The notes beneath the pieces were generated by a model. The model saw only the letters and a program-made list of their open reading frames with translations, was not told where the DNA came from and did no database searches. A stretch of DNA of 64,000 nt from Phlebotomus papatasi (lineage: Eukaryota; Arthropoda; Insecta; Diptera; Psychodidae): the NCBI RefSeq assembly GCF_024763615.1, contig NC_077222.1:4836001-4900000 (forward strand). The letters are read 5' to 3'. Position 1 is the stretch's first letter, and every line of letters begins with the position of its first letter. Of the stretch, positions 35,130 to 47,053 are shown in pieces. Made by a program: the position numbers and the translations under genes.

Positions 35130-37540
35130 ATATAAGAATAACAACAAAATGTTGCCCAACTATCCATATACGAATTATGATTTTTCGTAAGCTGGATATT
35201 CAGGGCACTCATAATTATTTCTTCTAATACAGGTATGGGATTTTCAGTCTCACACCCCATGGAATTAGAACGCTTTTAATTCCAGTAAATTTCCTGGTTA
35301 CCTAAAGGGGATTTAAACCCAAAACACTTGCATCATAGAATAAGTACTCTAACCACTTATCTAATTTTCCTAACCATTTGTAAATATTACTCGTTTGGAT
35401 AGTAATTTCAACACAAATTAGTATCTTTCTTTAAATTTTACTATCTTTAACTTAAATTCTAGTATACAATATCCGACTGCTACTGATTCACATTATCCCA
35501 GGGAAAAAGAAAACAAATCTTATGTGGTTCCTTGTGGTCATTTTTAAGAAAGCCACCTCGATGCATACCAATCCATACCAATCACAATTGATGAAAAGGA
35601 AAGGATTTGCTGTATCAGTATTCGTTGTATCATTAAGGAAGATCTTCAAGTAGTTCTCATGAAATATGGCAAATTTTGAGATAGAATAGGAAATGAAACA
35701 GAAAATTTTATATGTTTTTAATACCACTTCTAAATGGATCCATCGTCGTCTTAGCATTGGTGCTGAACCTCCAGGGCAAAATTCCTTTATTGGTTTATGT
35801 TTTGTAACTTTACGATTATTGCAGTGGGCATTTTTTCAAACATGCCTATCCCTAATTCCAATGTTATATGAAACTATGTTTGGTTTTTTGCTACCCTTAA
35901 GCAAAACTATTGGGAAGGCCAAATTAAAGAAGAAGAAAAAATGCTCTAAGATGCAGAAATTCTCCCTCGAATGGCTGAAATATGGAATTGCTGTGGACTC
36001 TTTTGCTTCATTCTCAAAACTCCCTGTCTACAATCTTCCAACTTTCTGGGCATTTGGAGTGAAAGAAGCAGGAGCATCGAAGAGCAACAAGAGAGCACAC
36101 ATAATTTTTAAAGGCTGTAGCAAATATTTCAAAGGTTGAGTATAAAAATCCAAAAGAAGAGCTCACAGGTAGGAAAGTCGCAGACAAGTTCTTTTAATTT
36201 TTTTTCTCTCTCCCTTACCATCCAGCCCAAAAACCATCCAATTCTCTTACCACACGGTTCTTCTTTTCCTTTAAATTATTTTTTTTCATCCTCCACCTCA
36301 CACACTATCAGTCTTGGAAAGAATGGTCTTGATACTTTTTGAATAATCCGAGAAAGATGCCTTTTAGCTTTTCTCTACACGCCATTCTATACACATCAGC
36401 CAATAAAGTCAAGGCATGGTAAAAAGAGACGATGCTCCAAAGGAAAGAAAAGTAATATCGAAGGAAAGACGGTGATATGGGCTTCTTTTACTTTTTTTTT
36501 ACTTTATTTTTCCTTTGCTTTAGTAAGACCCCATAATGTGTTGGATAAATTATAAAGGTGGGATGTGTGTGTTAGTTGGAAATGCAAAGTGGATGACCTG
36601 CATATGGATTTCTTTACTTTTATATCCTCTCCTTACAATTCTCCCTGGATACAATTCTCAACACACTCCTGTCACTACCAAATTCACAGTATGACTCAGA
36701 AAATCGCAATTTCCTCAATCGATTCGACTTCTTTTTTTTCCCTTTTTGCTCGCTAAACTTGCCAAAGATAGCTTTGTAATCGGTGCCATCTCTTGAGCCT
36801 TTCTCACCCAAGAAAAAAATCAATAACAAAATGAGTATTGGATTTCAAAGCAGAATTCATTTTGGAATGCGCATCTAACCAAGTTAAGACAAAAAGATTT
36901 AAAAAAAATAAAATTTTTAAAAATATAAACACATAAGATCCATAAAACCAATCAAAACTATGATCTTCACAGGGTAGCCCGTGAGGAATTTGCTCGCGCC
37001 ATAAATTCATCTTATCTTCAGAATGAATACTACTGATCAATCTCATTTTATATTGAAAAAAAAATAAGCTCTCCTTTTCCATCAAATTCATTCACAATTC
37101 CAGAACGAGGAAAAACACAGAGACGCACTTACGCGATTTTCTGAGTCATACTGTAAGCAATTGCATGTGCAATCTCCATACATTTGCACATTTTGCGACT
37201 CTTGGAATACGTAACAGTAAAAGCCCCATACTTCTTGGCACTTTTGCCACCCAAGGCAGCAAAAACCGCCCAAGTATAGCATCGAGTACACCAACTGCAA
37301 TTTCACAATGCCACTTTCCTATCTATGGGGGATATCTTTTGCAGAAAACTCTACGCACTATCGCTAATCCGGTCGTTTAAGTCAATGATTCAAAATGCTT
37401 ATATTACCCTTTTATTTTGCGTAATCAAGAAAGCTATGCATAAGCGGCACTTTTATGCACAAAAACGTCCCTGAAACTTCTGAGGAATAAAATGTATAGA
37501 AAAGTGTTAGCCGAGACACATACCAAATGGGGACCGCACT
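35130..37540. other. No gene seen
   Basis: Anonymous. A 148-codon plus frame at 35693-36139 is not recognised and contains a Lys run. CT-rich stretches lie near 36.2-36.5 kb. Confidence 0.5.
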
Positions 37541-37544
37541 GGGT

Positions 37545-37960
37545 GTAAACACAAGTAGATTTCGATTCTCCAAGTGTCTTGGATGAAAGGTAAATGGAAC
37601 TCTATTTGCAAAAAAAATGGTTGATGTTCGAAGAATTCAAATTCAATTTCGAATTTTCATACTACATTTTCGAACAAGGTGGTGAAAATTTATGAAATAA
37701 TGCACTAAAAATCTCGTAAAAGATTTAGTCAGTGATTACGTAGTGATTAAATAATGGGACAGAAACAATAAACGTCGTTGCTTTGTGTTTTTCCTCACAA
37801 CAAAGTGAAGACTAACACATTTTGACATTTGAGCATTTCGAAATTCGAACAGAATGTACCTCAGCTATCTTGCGAAAGTATCAAGAAATAAGAACGTCTC
37901 TTTTTTGGATTTTTTATTAGATATTCGAATTATTCAAGATCTACTTGTGAATTATAAGAA
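37545..37960. repeat. Inverted relative of the 24.4-kb foldback arm
   Basis: It contains TGTAAACACAAGTAGATTTC, GATTCTCCAAGTGTCTTGGA, TGATGTTCGAAGAATTC and GAACAGAATGTACCTCAGCT, collinear with the reverse complement of 24400-24750. Confidence 0.65.
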
Positions 37961-38065
37961 TCCCTCTGTCACTCTGGTTAAAAACCAAGGTCCCAAATAC
38001 AATTTTAAGGACATAAACCACCAAATTAAAGCTACTACAAAAATATGTTTTAACAAGAAGAAATA

Positions 38066-38788
38066 AGGGGAGTGTTTGAAATTTGGGACAGTTTGTAATT
38101 TTGGACAATTTGAAGGTAAAGTTGGACACTACAAATAAATAGCTTAAAATTATGGATTTTCTTTCGAAAATTTATTGAATAGTGTGCTCCAGATAAATAT
38201 TTATTCATTTTAGAAGATATTAACACTAAAGTTATTGAAACATCCTAAGGTGCCTTTTTATAAATGGGAAAACGACTTAGAATGTTAGAAACCGACACTG
38301 ACGTTGACATTAATTCAAAGATAAAAACTGATAAAAACCGAAGATTGTCGGATGGGATCCCATTAGACGATCTCAAGGGGTAACTCATTCGCATTTTTTT
38401 CTGACGAGGGCTTCTGGTTACGCGGATTTCGCAATGCAATTTTTGGGTTTCTGGGGTTTCGCGATGCAGAAATTGGGTTTCTCGAGTCTTACGATGCCAT
38501 TTTTGGGTTTCGCGATACAAAGAGTGAGTTTCTTGGGTTTCGCGAAACGTTTCTCGGACAATTGACAAGGGACGATCTTAATTTTTTATTTGAAGGGGGG
38601 ACTGTCTAAGTTGGGTTTTTGAAATGAATAAAAATAGGAGTCCAATCACGAAGTATCAGCTGTCCAAAATTACAAGCAGAGTGTCCAAAATTACAGTCAA
38701 ATTCACGCCTATATTTTTATTCTTTTTTTTTGCACTTCAAATTCTTAAGTAGTGCTTATATTTACCCTGTCCTAAATTACAAGAACCC
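38066..38788. mobile_element. TA-flanked element with TTTTGGACA motifs
   Basis: Left end TA|AGGGGAGTGTTTGAAATTTG then GGACAG and TAATTTTGGACAATTT. Right side has GTGTCCAAAATTAC (about 38670) and CCTGTCCTAAATTACAAGAA then CCC|TA. The arrangement resembles the 6.2-kb family. A 30-bp minisatellite (38390-38560) lies inside. Confidence 0.55.
38385..38570. repeat. 30-bp minisatellite GGGTTTCTCGGGTTTCGCGATG, locus 1
   Basis: Four or more degenerate units of about 30 bp, each with GGGTTTC..GGGTTTCGCGATGCA, are preceded by GGGTAACTCATTC and followed by CGTTTCTCGGACAATTGAC. The minus strand is open across it as RETQET-type repeats. The same block, flanks included, is at 57404-57590. Confidence 0.85.
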
Positions 38789-39194
38789 TAATAGCTTCCT
38801 AAGACCTGAGACTTAGCTACGTGGTTTGACTTCTCTATTTTCGAACCAAGCGGGATTTATTAAAAAAGAATGCAAAATTACGACAATTAGACTTTTAACT
38901 AGAAATCTTTTTAGAAATAAATGGCCTTTCGGAGCGGGGTTAAATCTCTAGTCCACAGCCAATGAAACTCTATTTCGAGATATACCGGTGCTGCTGAGTG
39001 CTATACATTACAGAGCTATGATATGGAGTGACTGGATGTTAGAAGTTAACCCTTTAAAGACATTCAAGAATGTTTATAAACACTTTGCACTTATTAGAGT
39101 TTAGGCTTTTCAACTTCGTTTTGAATAGTTTTTGTTACTTTCAGGCTGATGGAAAGGAAGAGGTCAATGTCAAAATTCCAAAGGAAAATCACAT

Positions 39195-39460
39195 AAAGCC
39201 AAATTCAAAAAGCAAGAACCCCGAACGCCAAAATCTCGAAAGCCAGAACCCCAAACTCAAAATTCTGAAAGCCAAAATCCTGATATCCAAAATACCCAAA
39301 ATGTCTAAAGGCAAAATCCTGAGAGACAAAAGCCAAAATTGCAAAAGCCAGAATCCCGAACACCGAAATCTCTAATGTCAAAATTTTGAACACCAAAATC
39401 TCGAAAGGCAAAATTTCGAAAACCAAAATTCCGAAAGCCACAATTCCGAACGCCAAAATA
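39195..39460. repeat. 15-bp minisatellite GCCAAAATCCCGAAA
   Basis: About 17 degenerate tandem units of 15 bp. On the minus strand they translate to pentapeptide repeats of the VFEIL/AFGIL type, which explains the open frames there. No protein is implied. Confidence 0.85.
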
Positions 39461-39464
39461 TAAA

Positions 39465-40715
39465 AAAAATAAATAAATTGGATAGAAAAATAAGATTTGG
39501 TCATTTAAGGATAGTATTTCATACCAACGCGCTGAAAATTTTATTCTAAAAATATTCAAAGGCTACAACCGCTACAACAAAGCAAATTAAAAACATATAT
39601 ATTTATATTTTTTTATATTTCTATTTCTTTAATCCCTTTTTTATTTACTTGTAGACTTAAAAAGATTAGTTGCTTTGGAATATTTAAATGACTAGTCATT
39701 TGAAAGGTTTCTGTCTATAAGGAAGCACTTCAATTTCTTAAAACAAATACCTTCAAATGTCATGAGTACCTTTGATACTGTAAACAGAAGGTTTGGTATT
39801 TTAGATTCTATGGCGAAGTACAATAAAATCCATTAGACTAAGGTATTCTAATTTGATTCTAAACAGATTCCTTGTCAGTGTGAAAGGGTTAAATTCAGCG
39901 TATTTGAGGGTAAGGTTGCATGACATAGTGCAATGTGGGCAATACGATAGGGTTGGAAGTGCTGTGGCAGTGCAACCACCTTCCATATTCCTGGCATCAA
40001 TTCCAAAATCTCACGCACACGCACGCAATGAATTGATGTGGAGAGCAACCCGATAAATAGATATATGGACAGAGAGCATTACAATTTTTGAATACAAATG
40101 TTGAATAAGTAGTGCATGTAGCTATAACGCAGTGTAATATATTGCCTACATAAGCAGAGACCCACCAACAAAATAACAAGAGTGCGTCGTTGCCAAGCTT
40201 TTATATAATTCCCCTGGCGTACAGAATTATTATGTATTTTTGATAGAAAATTGTACATAGGAGTTGGAAATAGAGGAGGAGAAAATATAATAATAAAATA
40301 TAGGTGGGAGAGCAGGTAGTCATCAAAACTACCTCACTCTCTTACTCATACCTTTTTTTTCACATGAAATCGAGGCGAGTAAAGTTCACACTTTTCACCC
40401 CAAAAAATTCTAGAGACACTTTTTGTGAAGTGCACAAGATGCCCCAAATAGACAGAACGGAAACTCCTACAACTAAATCCAACTAAAATCATTGATTCCA
40501 ATCGGCAAAGTAGCTCATATATGGATATAGTGACACTTTCCATTTTACTTCTATTTGAAACATTCATTATTTTTTTTATTAAAATATTTAATCTAGAAAG
40601 GTATGGATAGATATCAGTGATTTCAATCATTAGGAGATTTGGATATAGGGTGAACTCACCACTTTTTCGTCACCTTAGCACCGCTTTCGGCCACTGCTCA
40701 AAGTTATCAAACAAC
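39465..40715. other. No gene seen; solo end-like motif at 40650
   Basis: Mostly anonymous. TA|GGGTGAACTCACCACTTTTT at about 40648 followed by CGTCACC resembles the left end of the 9921-10826 element; no partner end was found. Confidence 0.4.
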
Positions 40716-40719
40716 AATA

Positions 40720-41705
40720 GGGGAAAGTGACCATGCTTGATACGATCCAAGCTTGATAATAACTATTTTTTTCCTACGTTAATCAATAATTATGACTCAC
40801 AGCAATATATTTGAATAGCTGGTGCTAAGCCTCACATTTCCTAAAAAAATTAGGATACTAGCTCTTTTTTCCTAGTTTCAGGAAGCAAAAATCAAAAATG
40901 GGCCCAAAACTGAAATTTCGATACATGATATTTCATAAGTATTTCTTAATTAATGTCGCTGTTCACGAAAACTACTATCATAGGCACATAGAGGGGTCAT
41001 CAGTACTAATATTTATGTAAAAATATTTTTACTTGGTGGACACTGTTTTTGTGGGTGGTAACAAATTCATAAATTCTACTTGTGTCCATCCTATATTTTA
41101 AGAAGGGTCCATGAATGATAATTTTAATGTGGCAACTATATCATTAGATGTGATTATTTCATAATTACACATATTGCAATCCGCCAATTTTATCGACAAT
41201 TGACATAATCTTCAACCCTGTTGCCTGAATTTTAAGGTTGCTGAATGACATTTTCATGGACTCAAAGTGAAAAAATGGTTTTCACTAGCGCCCTAATGTC
41301 ATAAAAACATGGCTTAGAAAAAATTACATAAAAGTGATTTTAAAACTAATAACCAGTCGTACAAACGATTTAAGCAGATAGATTAGAGTTTCGTCTAAAT
41401 ATTGATGTGCAATTTTTTGTATCCGGTGATTTTTTTGCAGTGAAAATGGGCCTCCGAATTGTCGAATCAATTATTATACAGGAAGGCCCCGGACCCAACT
41501 TGTATAAAAATCGCTACTGAATTTCCATTTTCTTCTTGAGGAAAATCTAAGGATTTCCAGGAACTATTTGAGGTTGGATTATGAACCTAATAAGTGAGAC
41601 ATTTTTTTGTCATAGTGCAAGAATCGCTCCGGTTTGTGTGTTAATCAGAAAATAATCACAAACCTTGGACATCATTTTACAGTATCAAGCATGGTCACTT
41701 TCCCC
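40720..41705. mobile_element. TA-flanked element, TIR GGGGAAAGTGACCATGCTTGATA
   Basis: Left end GGGGAAAGTGACCATGCTTG then ATAC; right end GTATCAAGCATGGTCACTTT then CCCC. Near-perfect inverted repeats with TA on both flanks. It is 986 bp and no protein remnant was recognised. Confidence 0.9.
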
Positions 41706-41829
41706 TACTCCCAATATGTTTTTTTAAATAGAAAAAAGCATATTGTTTTTTTTTTTTTTTTGAGAATAGAATTCGTGTTCAGAAACATTTTTAAGAAATG
41801 TATTCAATGAGCAATGTATTCAATACTAA

Positions 41830-42430
41830 AATCTAGAACTTTGAAAATTAATGAATATGTCAATTAAGACATTGATGGGTAAGTTAAAACAATCTCGACA
41901 GAAGTATATCAGTTAAGTGAAATGTCTAATGTAGAACTTCCCGGAAATGCTGTTTTTTTTTGACACAAAATACATTTTATTCGTTCGAAAAAATGTCTGA
42001 GAACTAAAAATTTAGATGAGGACATATTAATTCAATTTGATCAGTAAAGCAATTAAATTAATGTAGTAAGCTATCAAAAAATAATCCTTTTATGAAAACT
42101 AGAATAGATTTTGCATAATGTAAAGTCGAATGAACACCTCTTCGACAGGGAACTCCTATTGACACTTTTGTCAAAATGTTAATATTCATTTAGTGTATCT
42201 AAGAAAATGTAACTGATATGGCGGTTTTTCATTAAAATACATTTTTTCAAATAGTACAGAGTAGGGTATCAATAGGTCCTGACACGAGTTCTTAAAATGT
42301 CAATAGATGTTCCTTTCGCCCTATTCAATACTAAAATTTAAAAAAAATGAATAAGTCAATTAAGACATTGATTGGTAAGTTAAAACATTCTCGACCGAAG
42401 TATATTAGTAAACTGAAAAGTCTTGAAATA
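41830..42430. repeat. Direct duplication, ~100-bp units about 500 bp apart
   Basis: AATGAATATGTCAATTAAGA then CATTGATGGGTAAGTTAAAA (from about 41849) recurs as AATGAATAAGTCAATTAAGA then CATTGATTGGTAAGTTAAAA (from about 42347). Between them lie inverted AACTCCTATTGACA (about 42151) and its relative TGTCAATAGATGTTCC (about 42298). Confidence 0.65.
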
Positions 42431-42439
42431 TGATTAATA

Positions 42440-43110
42440 AATTCGTTTTTGTAAAAAGTTGTGACTTTTACTGACCAAACAAATAATGTTTTTTTTTAAT
42501 TTTTATATCTGTTTTCTATGTTATTGAAAAACTTACAATTTTTGAGAAAGTAGCTATAAGTAGAGTACCAGATGAATATTAAAAATACACCACTGATGCA
42601 TACAATGATCCAACTTCCTCACCAAAAGAGAGCATTTCGGCCAAATTTCCAAAAGAGGAACCGGGCAAAAAAGAAAATCAGGCAATCTTTTTTTTTTACT
42701 TTCCATATTTTTAACAATATTTTTATTCTCATCTCTTTTTCATCTTTTCCTGAAATAAATCTAGAATTTTAAAATATTTTCCTATCTAGTCCTCGTTTTA
42801 TGTCTTTCACATTCTCACCTAAAACTTTACTGATTATCCAAAAAAAAAACTTTTTCTTTAAATTTCTTTTTACACAAATTTTCTTTTTTACCTTTTTATG
42901 TACAAGTACGTCGTTTTTTTCATATTTTTTAAATTACTTTTTTTACGCATATTTTTTTCTCTTAGTGTGTGTCTTTCTTTTGGGTAGAGTTTCACATTTT
43001 TTCCTGTCCACTGTATTGGTGTTTATCAACTATTTTTCTTTAATTCTTATTTTTATTTACTATTTTTAGGATTATTTGTTTTTTTTTTTACTATTTTCTC
43101 ATGGATACTT
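42440..43110. other. No gene seen; T-rich tract
   Basis: A strongly T-biased plus strand (42690-43090) produces Phe-rich frames that are compositional artefacts. Confidence 0.6.
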
Positions 43111-43117
43111 TTTAAAG

Positions 43118-43512
43118 TTATGAGCAACACAGAATTGCTTTTGTTTTGTCAACTTGTGTTTGACATTTCAGTGAGAGTGAGTGAAATCTAGTTGTCTCAC
43201 TCACTCTCATGGGAAGTTTAGTAAACATGTTTACAAAACAAAAGTTGCTAGGTGCTATTATGAGCAATGTAGAATTGCTTTTGTTTCGTAAACATGTGTA
43301 TGACATTTTTGCAAGGAGAAGCGCCATCTAGGTAAGGTCATATTTCTCACTTATGCCCAACCTGCCCAACGCACAATAACTTTTGTTTAGTAAACATGTT
43401 TTTGATATTTCAATGAGAGTGAGTGAGATCTAAATCTAATCATCTCGCTCTCTCTCATAGGAAATTTTGAAAACATGTTTACAAACAAAAGTTATTGTGC
43501 TCTAGTCATTAC
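43118..43512. mobile_element. Family C MITE cluster in tandem
   Basis: A complete variant spans 43118-43260 (TTATGAGCAACACAGAATTG ... GTTGCTAGGTGCTATTA). A truncated copy spans about 43257-43320. A complete copy spans 43351-43512 (TTATGCCCAACCTGCCCAAC ... TTATTGTGCTCTAGTCATTA), and its left end contains a small duplication of TGCCCAAC. Confidence 0.75.
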
Positions 43513-43559
43513 GTAGTTTCGCAAAACATGTTGACAAAACAAGAAGAATTGTGCGTACT

Positions 43560-44050
43560 CCATTACATTTCAGCGTTTTTTTCCATCGCTTCAATCTCAT
43601 GTCTGCTCTTTTATATCTTCTTTTTTTTCTGGTTAAATGCTAAAATGGTATTTTTAATTCAATGTATTTCTTTTTGCTATTTCCTTGATTTATTCTTTCT
43701 TATTAAATCCCTTGTCTTGAATAATATTTCTTTTTTGCCATCTTCCACACATTTTTAATTCGTTGAATGTCGTTTTACACTTTTAACTGTGTCTTACTGT
43801 CATTTTATATTCCTTCTCTGTGGCTTTTTTTCCCTCTCCTTTTCCATCTCGCTTAAATTCATAAATATTATTTCCACATTCGAGAGAGAAAATATATTAT
43901 GGGGAAGAGATCGAGACTTGAAATTTTCTCCCAACAGGTTTATTTAAAAAAAAATAATAAAAAAAAACATAGTTTGAGCATGTTTACTGGTGGAAAAAAA
44001 GTGGAAATATTGATCATATTGATTCTAAAATACTTTTTATTTTTTTGTTA
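43560..44050. other. No gene seen
   Basis: T-rich and then A-rich anonymous DNA between MITE clusters. Confidence 0.5.
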
Positions 44051-44056
44051 TTTTTT

Positions 44057-44330
44057 AAGGTGTCTACAAATTGAGCACAATTTTCGTCTAAAATTGCTTT
44101 TTTGAAGGAAATTGGCTACAGTGCTGTATGGCCTCTACACATTGGGAGCAATTTTTGTCAAAAATTGCTTTTTTGAAGGAAATTCCCTGCAGCGTACGTC
44201 AAATTTCTGTCAAAAACGCATTTTTTGACGAAAATTGCTCCCAATGTGTAGACGCCTGTAGGCAGAAACGTCAAAAGTCTGTCAAAAATGCAATTTTTGA
44301 CAAAAATTGCTCCCAATGTGTAGAGGCCTT
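44057..44330. mobile_element. Nested pair: a MITE inserted into a copy of its own family
   Basis: The outer copy (44057-44126 plus 44255-44330) matches the reverse complement of 34465-34606. The inner copy (about 44127-44254) has its own ends GGCCTCTACACATTGGGAGC and GCTCCCAATGTGTAGACGCC. TGTA is repeated on both sides of the inner copy and is single in the uninterrupted element. The outer copy is flanked by TTA. Confidence 0.9.
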
Positions 44331-44334
44331 TAAG

Positions 44335-45780
44335 GAAAAAATCCAAAGGCGACAAAATTATAAAGATGGAATAAATTGTTAAAGTTGAGAGTATTATTCA
44401 TAGCAAAGAGATGTCTTTTGAGTTTGTTTCTCAAACACCGTCCTTGGTTTTCTTCTACATTTCTTCGCCTCTCACACTTCGTCCATACATAATTCTTCAC
44501 TAGCACAGGCATACCATCCATACTAAGTGTTTTCGAAGCAGAGCCGGACGTTTGAGCAAGAGATGAAGATAAAAAGAGAGAAATAATAAAAAGTAAAAAA
44601 AATAATAATAATACGCGCGTATCTCTGAAATTTATATACAACCATTTTTGTACATAATGTACGAAGTATTTTTCAATATAACAAGAAATGCAGCGTCGAT
44701 ATTGTTGGATAAAAGTTGGAATGGAGGAGTTTTGATGAAGAAGGGAAAGAAGAAGGAGATAACCCATACAAGAAAATAATCACTGGAACTTTGGGTGTGT
44801 ATTTGAGGAAAGAATCCACCAGACATAAGGAGACTTCTACCAATATTTCTTATACTTCTCCTCGTCTGTCGCATTCATTTCCCAACTCCCAACATCGTCG
44901 GCATTCTCTCCAACTTCTCACAAGAGACTTCACAAGAGCATCTCCCAGAGGCTGCGAAGGAAAAATAACCCACCGGAGAATGCCAAGTCAGAGGAAGATT
45001 CAACAAGACACCAGAATCATCCATGCCGCCAGTCTGAACGCCTTTTTTTATCCATTCTTTTGCTCTGCATCACTCGTCCGAACCTTCGCATCCTACAGTC
45101 CATCATCCATCGACCAAGGAGAGAAAAAAGACGCCAAGAGGATGGTGTAAGAAAAAAAAACGAGAATAGCACCAAAGATGGAGAGAAAAAAAAGTATTAT
45201 GGAGAAAGCAAAAAATGAATAAAACAGACACAACAAATACTCCGGCAAAGTTTCAGCTTTTTCTTCCAGCATTTTCTTGCATCTTAGCCATAAAACACAC
45301 TTGAAAACGCATTTACACAGCTGGCAATCACATTCTCTCTCTGTCAGGCTGTTTTGGACCCTTTCCCTGATACTCTACTTCCCAAATCTCTAGAAAAAAA
45401 ACTACCTTTTCTTCTGCCCAGAAATTTTGATTGAAAATCAAGCTGGGGAATATCGGGAAACCACCCACAAATTCTGTAACTAATTACCAAAGGAGGGAAA
45501 CTCCAGACTAGAGAATCATTCATCATTCTCACTGTGGTCCTGAAAATTTGGATTGAAAAGCGGTTTGGTTAACCCTCATTGCCAGGCGTTTTTTGAACTT
45601 AAAACCAAAATACTAAAGTTAGAACAGAAGTCTCGCTTTTGGTCCCTGCGTTACCAAAACTTAGAGGCGAAACGTCGCGAGATATCAAGCGATGCTTTCA
45701 TGGAACCCCCTTTCATTTGTAAAAATAAAAGTTTCACTGTAAACCTTTTGAAAAGGTCGATCATCTCAGAGAGCACTGAT
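44335..45780. other. No gene recognised; GC-richer patch at 44.85-45.15 kb
   Basis: 44820-45150 has a more balanced composition and three partly open frames (the longest, 144 codons, ends at 45150). None resembles a known protein. It could be a UTR or exon of a neighbouring gene, but nothing decides this. Confidence 0.35.
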
Positions 45781-45782
45781 AC

Positions 45783-46014
45783 ACTACACTCTCACTCAAT
45801 CGGTTCTTTTTCAATCGGCGAAAAATTTTGTTGACAATTTTCACGTTTAATTATGAAGCTAAATTGCTCAAATTCGCTGTTGTTCTTCCCATTTTATAGT
45901 GATTCTTTATAATGCAGCACTTTTTGTGGAATTTACAAAGGCTTTGACGCTCAATTCTATCGCTAAACCGGATGACATTTTGCCTCATATTCCCGATTGA
46001 GGGAGAGTCTACTG
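45783..46014. mobile_element. CAGTAGACTCTCGCTCAATCGG-type MITE, copy 1
   Basis: The left end is mutated (CACTACACTCTCACTCAATC) and the right end intact (ATTGAGGGAGAGTCTACTG), flanked by TA. The interior (GCGAAAAATTTTGTTGACAA) matches 63188-63396 in inverted orientation. Confidence 0.75.
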
Positions 46015-46192
46015 TAGCTGAAAGAAGCAGAGTTTTCAGCTTATTCTTGCTGAATCAATCAGCAAAAATATGCTGACCGGTCAGCAATTCTCTTTAGCAA
46101 TTTAGCAACATTCAGCTGAAAGTACATATATTCCGAGCTGAATTGAAATTGGTTAGCAATTGGTGTTCTCTGAGATATTTCATCTCTTAGGA

Positions 46193-47000
46193 CAGGCCTG
46201 TGCTAAAATAAAAGCCGAAGTGAATTTGGTGGTGCCTGTTGGGATTCTTCGAAATGCTGCGAAAATTCACGTTGAGAAAATGCGAGGTTTTTAATGTGAA
46301 AATTTTTTAATTCCTTAGAGTTAAGTCATTTTCACAAGAAAATCCTTTTAATAATTTATTTCAATACAATTATTTGGGTTAATTGTGAATAATTGTCGAT
46401 ATTACAACAAAAACATTGGTAAGAAATTTTGAGCTGGAAGACTCATATTTTTTTGAGCTGTCCCAAAATTCAGGATAGGTTTGAGAAAAACCCTTTTGTA
46501 CAACATTATTTTGGTTAATAAGGAATACAAAAGTACATATTACAAGAAGGGACACGATCTGCTAATAAGGATAAAATAGAGAAGAAAATATTTTGTCGCA
46601 TTTCAGAGATTTTTTTGCAACCGCAGCGACGCCAGACGTTTTGTTTGTGAGTTATTAGTGAGTTATTTGTGTCTCTATCTCTCTCTCGAGTTGAATTGCT
46701 CGCGATTTAGGAAGCTCGTCATTTGAAATGATATTTCTTTTAAATTTCTTCATATTTCCGGAAGATTCAAGTAAAAGGGTGTTTAGTGAATAGCTATCCG
46801 TCTTTCGACAAAGATATCAAGAAGACAATATATTTTTAAGAGAGTTTTTCTTTCTATTATGTCTTTTTGGCGCAAAAATATTCATCATTGCACCGTGAAT
46901 AATCGGGATTAGTGTTACCAGTACGTAAATCTGCAATTTCCATTAGAACTATCAACACAAAGTTTCCGATACTACACGACTTTTATTAAACACAGATCTG
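46193..47000. mobile_element. hAT-like MITE (CAGGCCTG ends), copy 2, TSD TCTTAGGA
   Basis: Ends CAGGCCTGTGCTAAAATAAA and TTTATTAAACACAGATCTG are imperfect inverted repeats. TCTTAGGA lies directly outside on both sides (46185-46192 and 47001-47008), an exact 8-bp duplication. It is 808 bp with no coding capacity. Confidence 0.85.
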
Positions 47001-47053
47001 TCTTAGGATGTTCAAAATGAACCTTACGGAGCAGACTGTGAACTTCTAAGGGT

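Noticed and set aside
35693..36139. 148-codon plus-strand frame
   Set aside because: No recognisable domain, contains a Lys run from an A tract, and no exon boundaries are supported.
39205..39559. Phe/Ile/Leu-rich minus frames
   Set aside because: Translation of a 15-bp minisatellite; period of exactly five residues.
44716..45150. 144-codon plus-strand frame
   Set aside because: Composition is more balanced than the surroundings, but two other frames are also largely open, no motif was recognised and no start context supports it. Kept only as a GC-richer patch.
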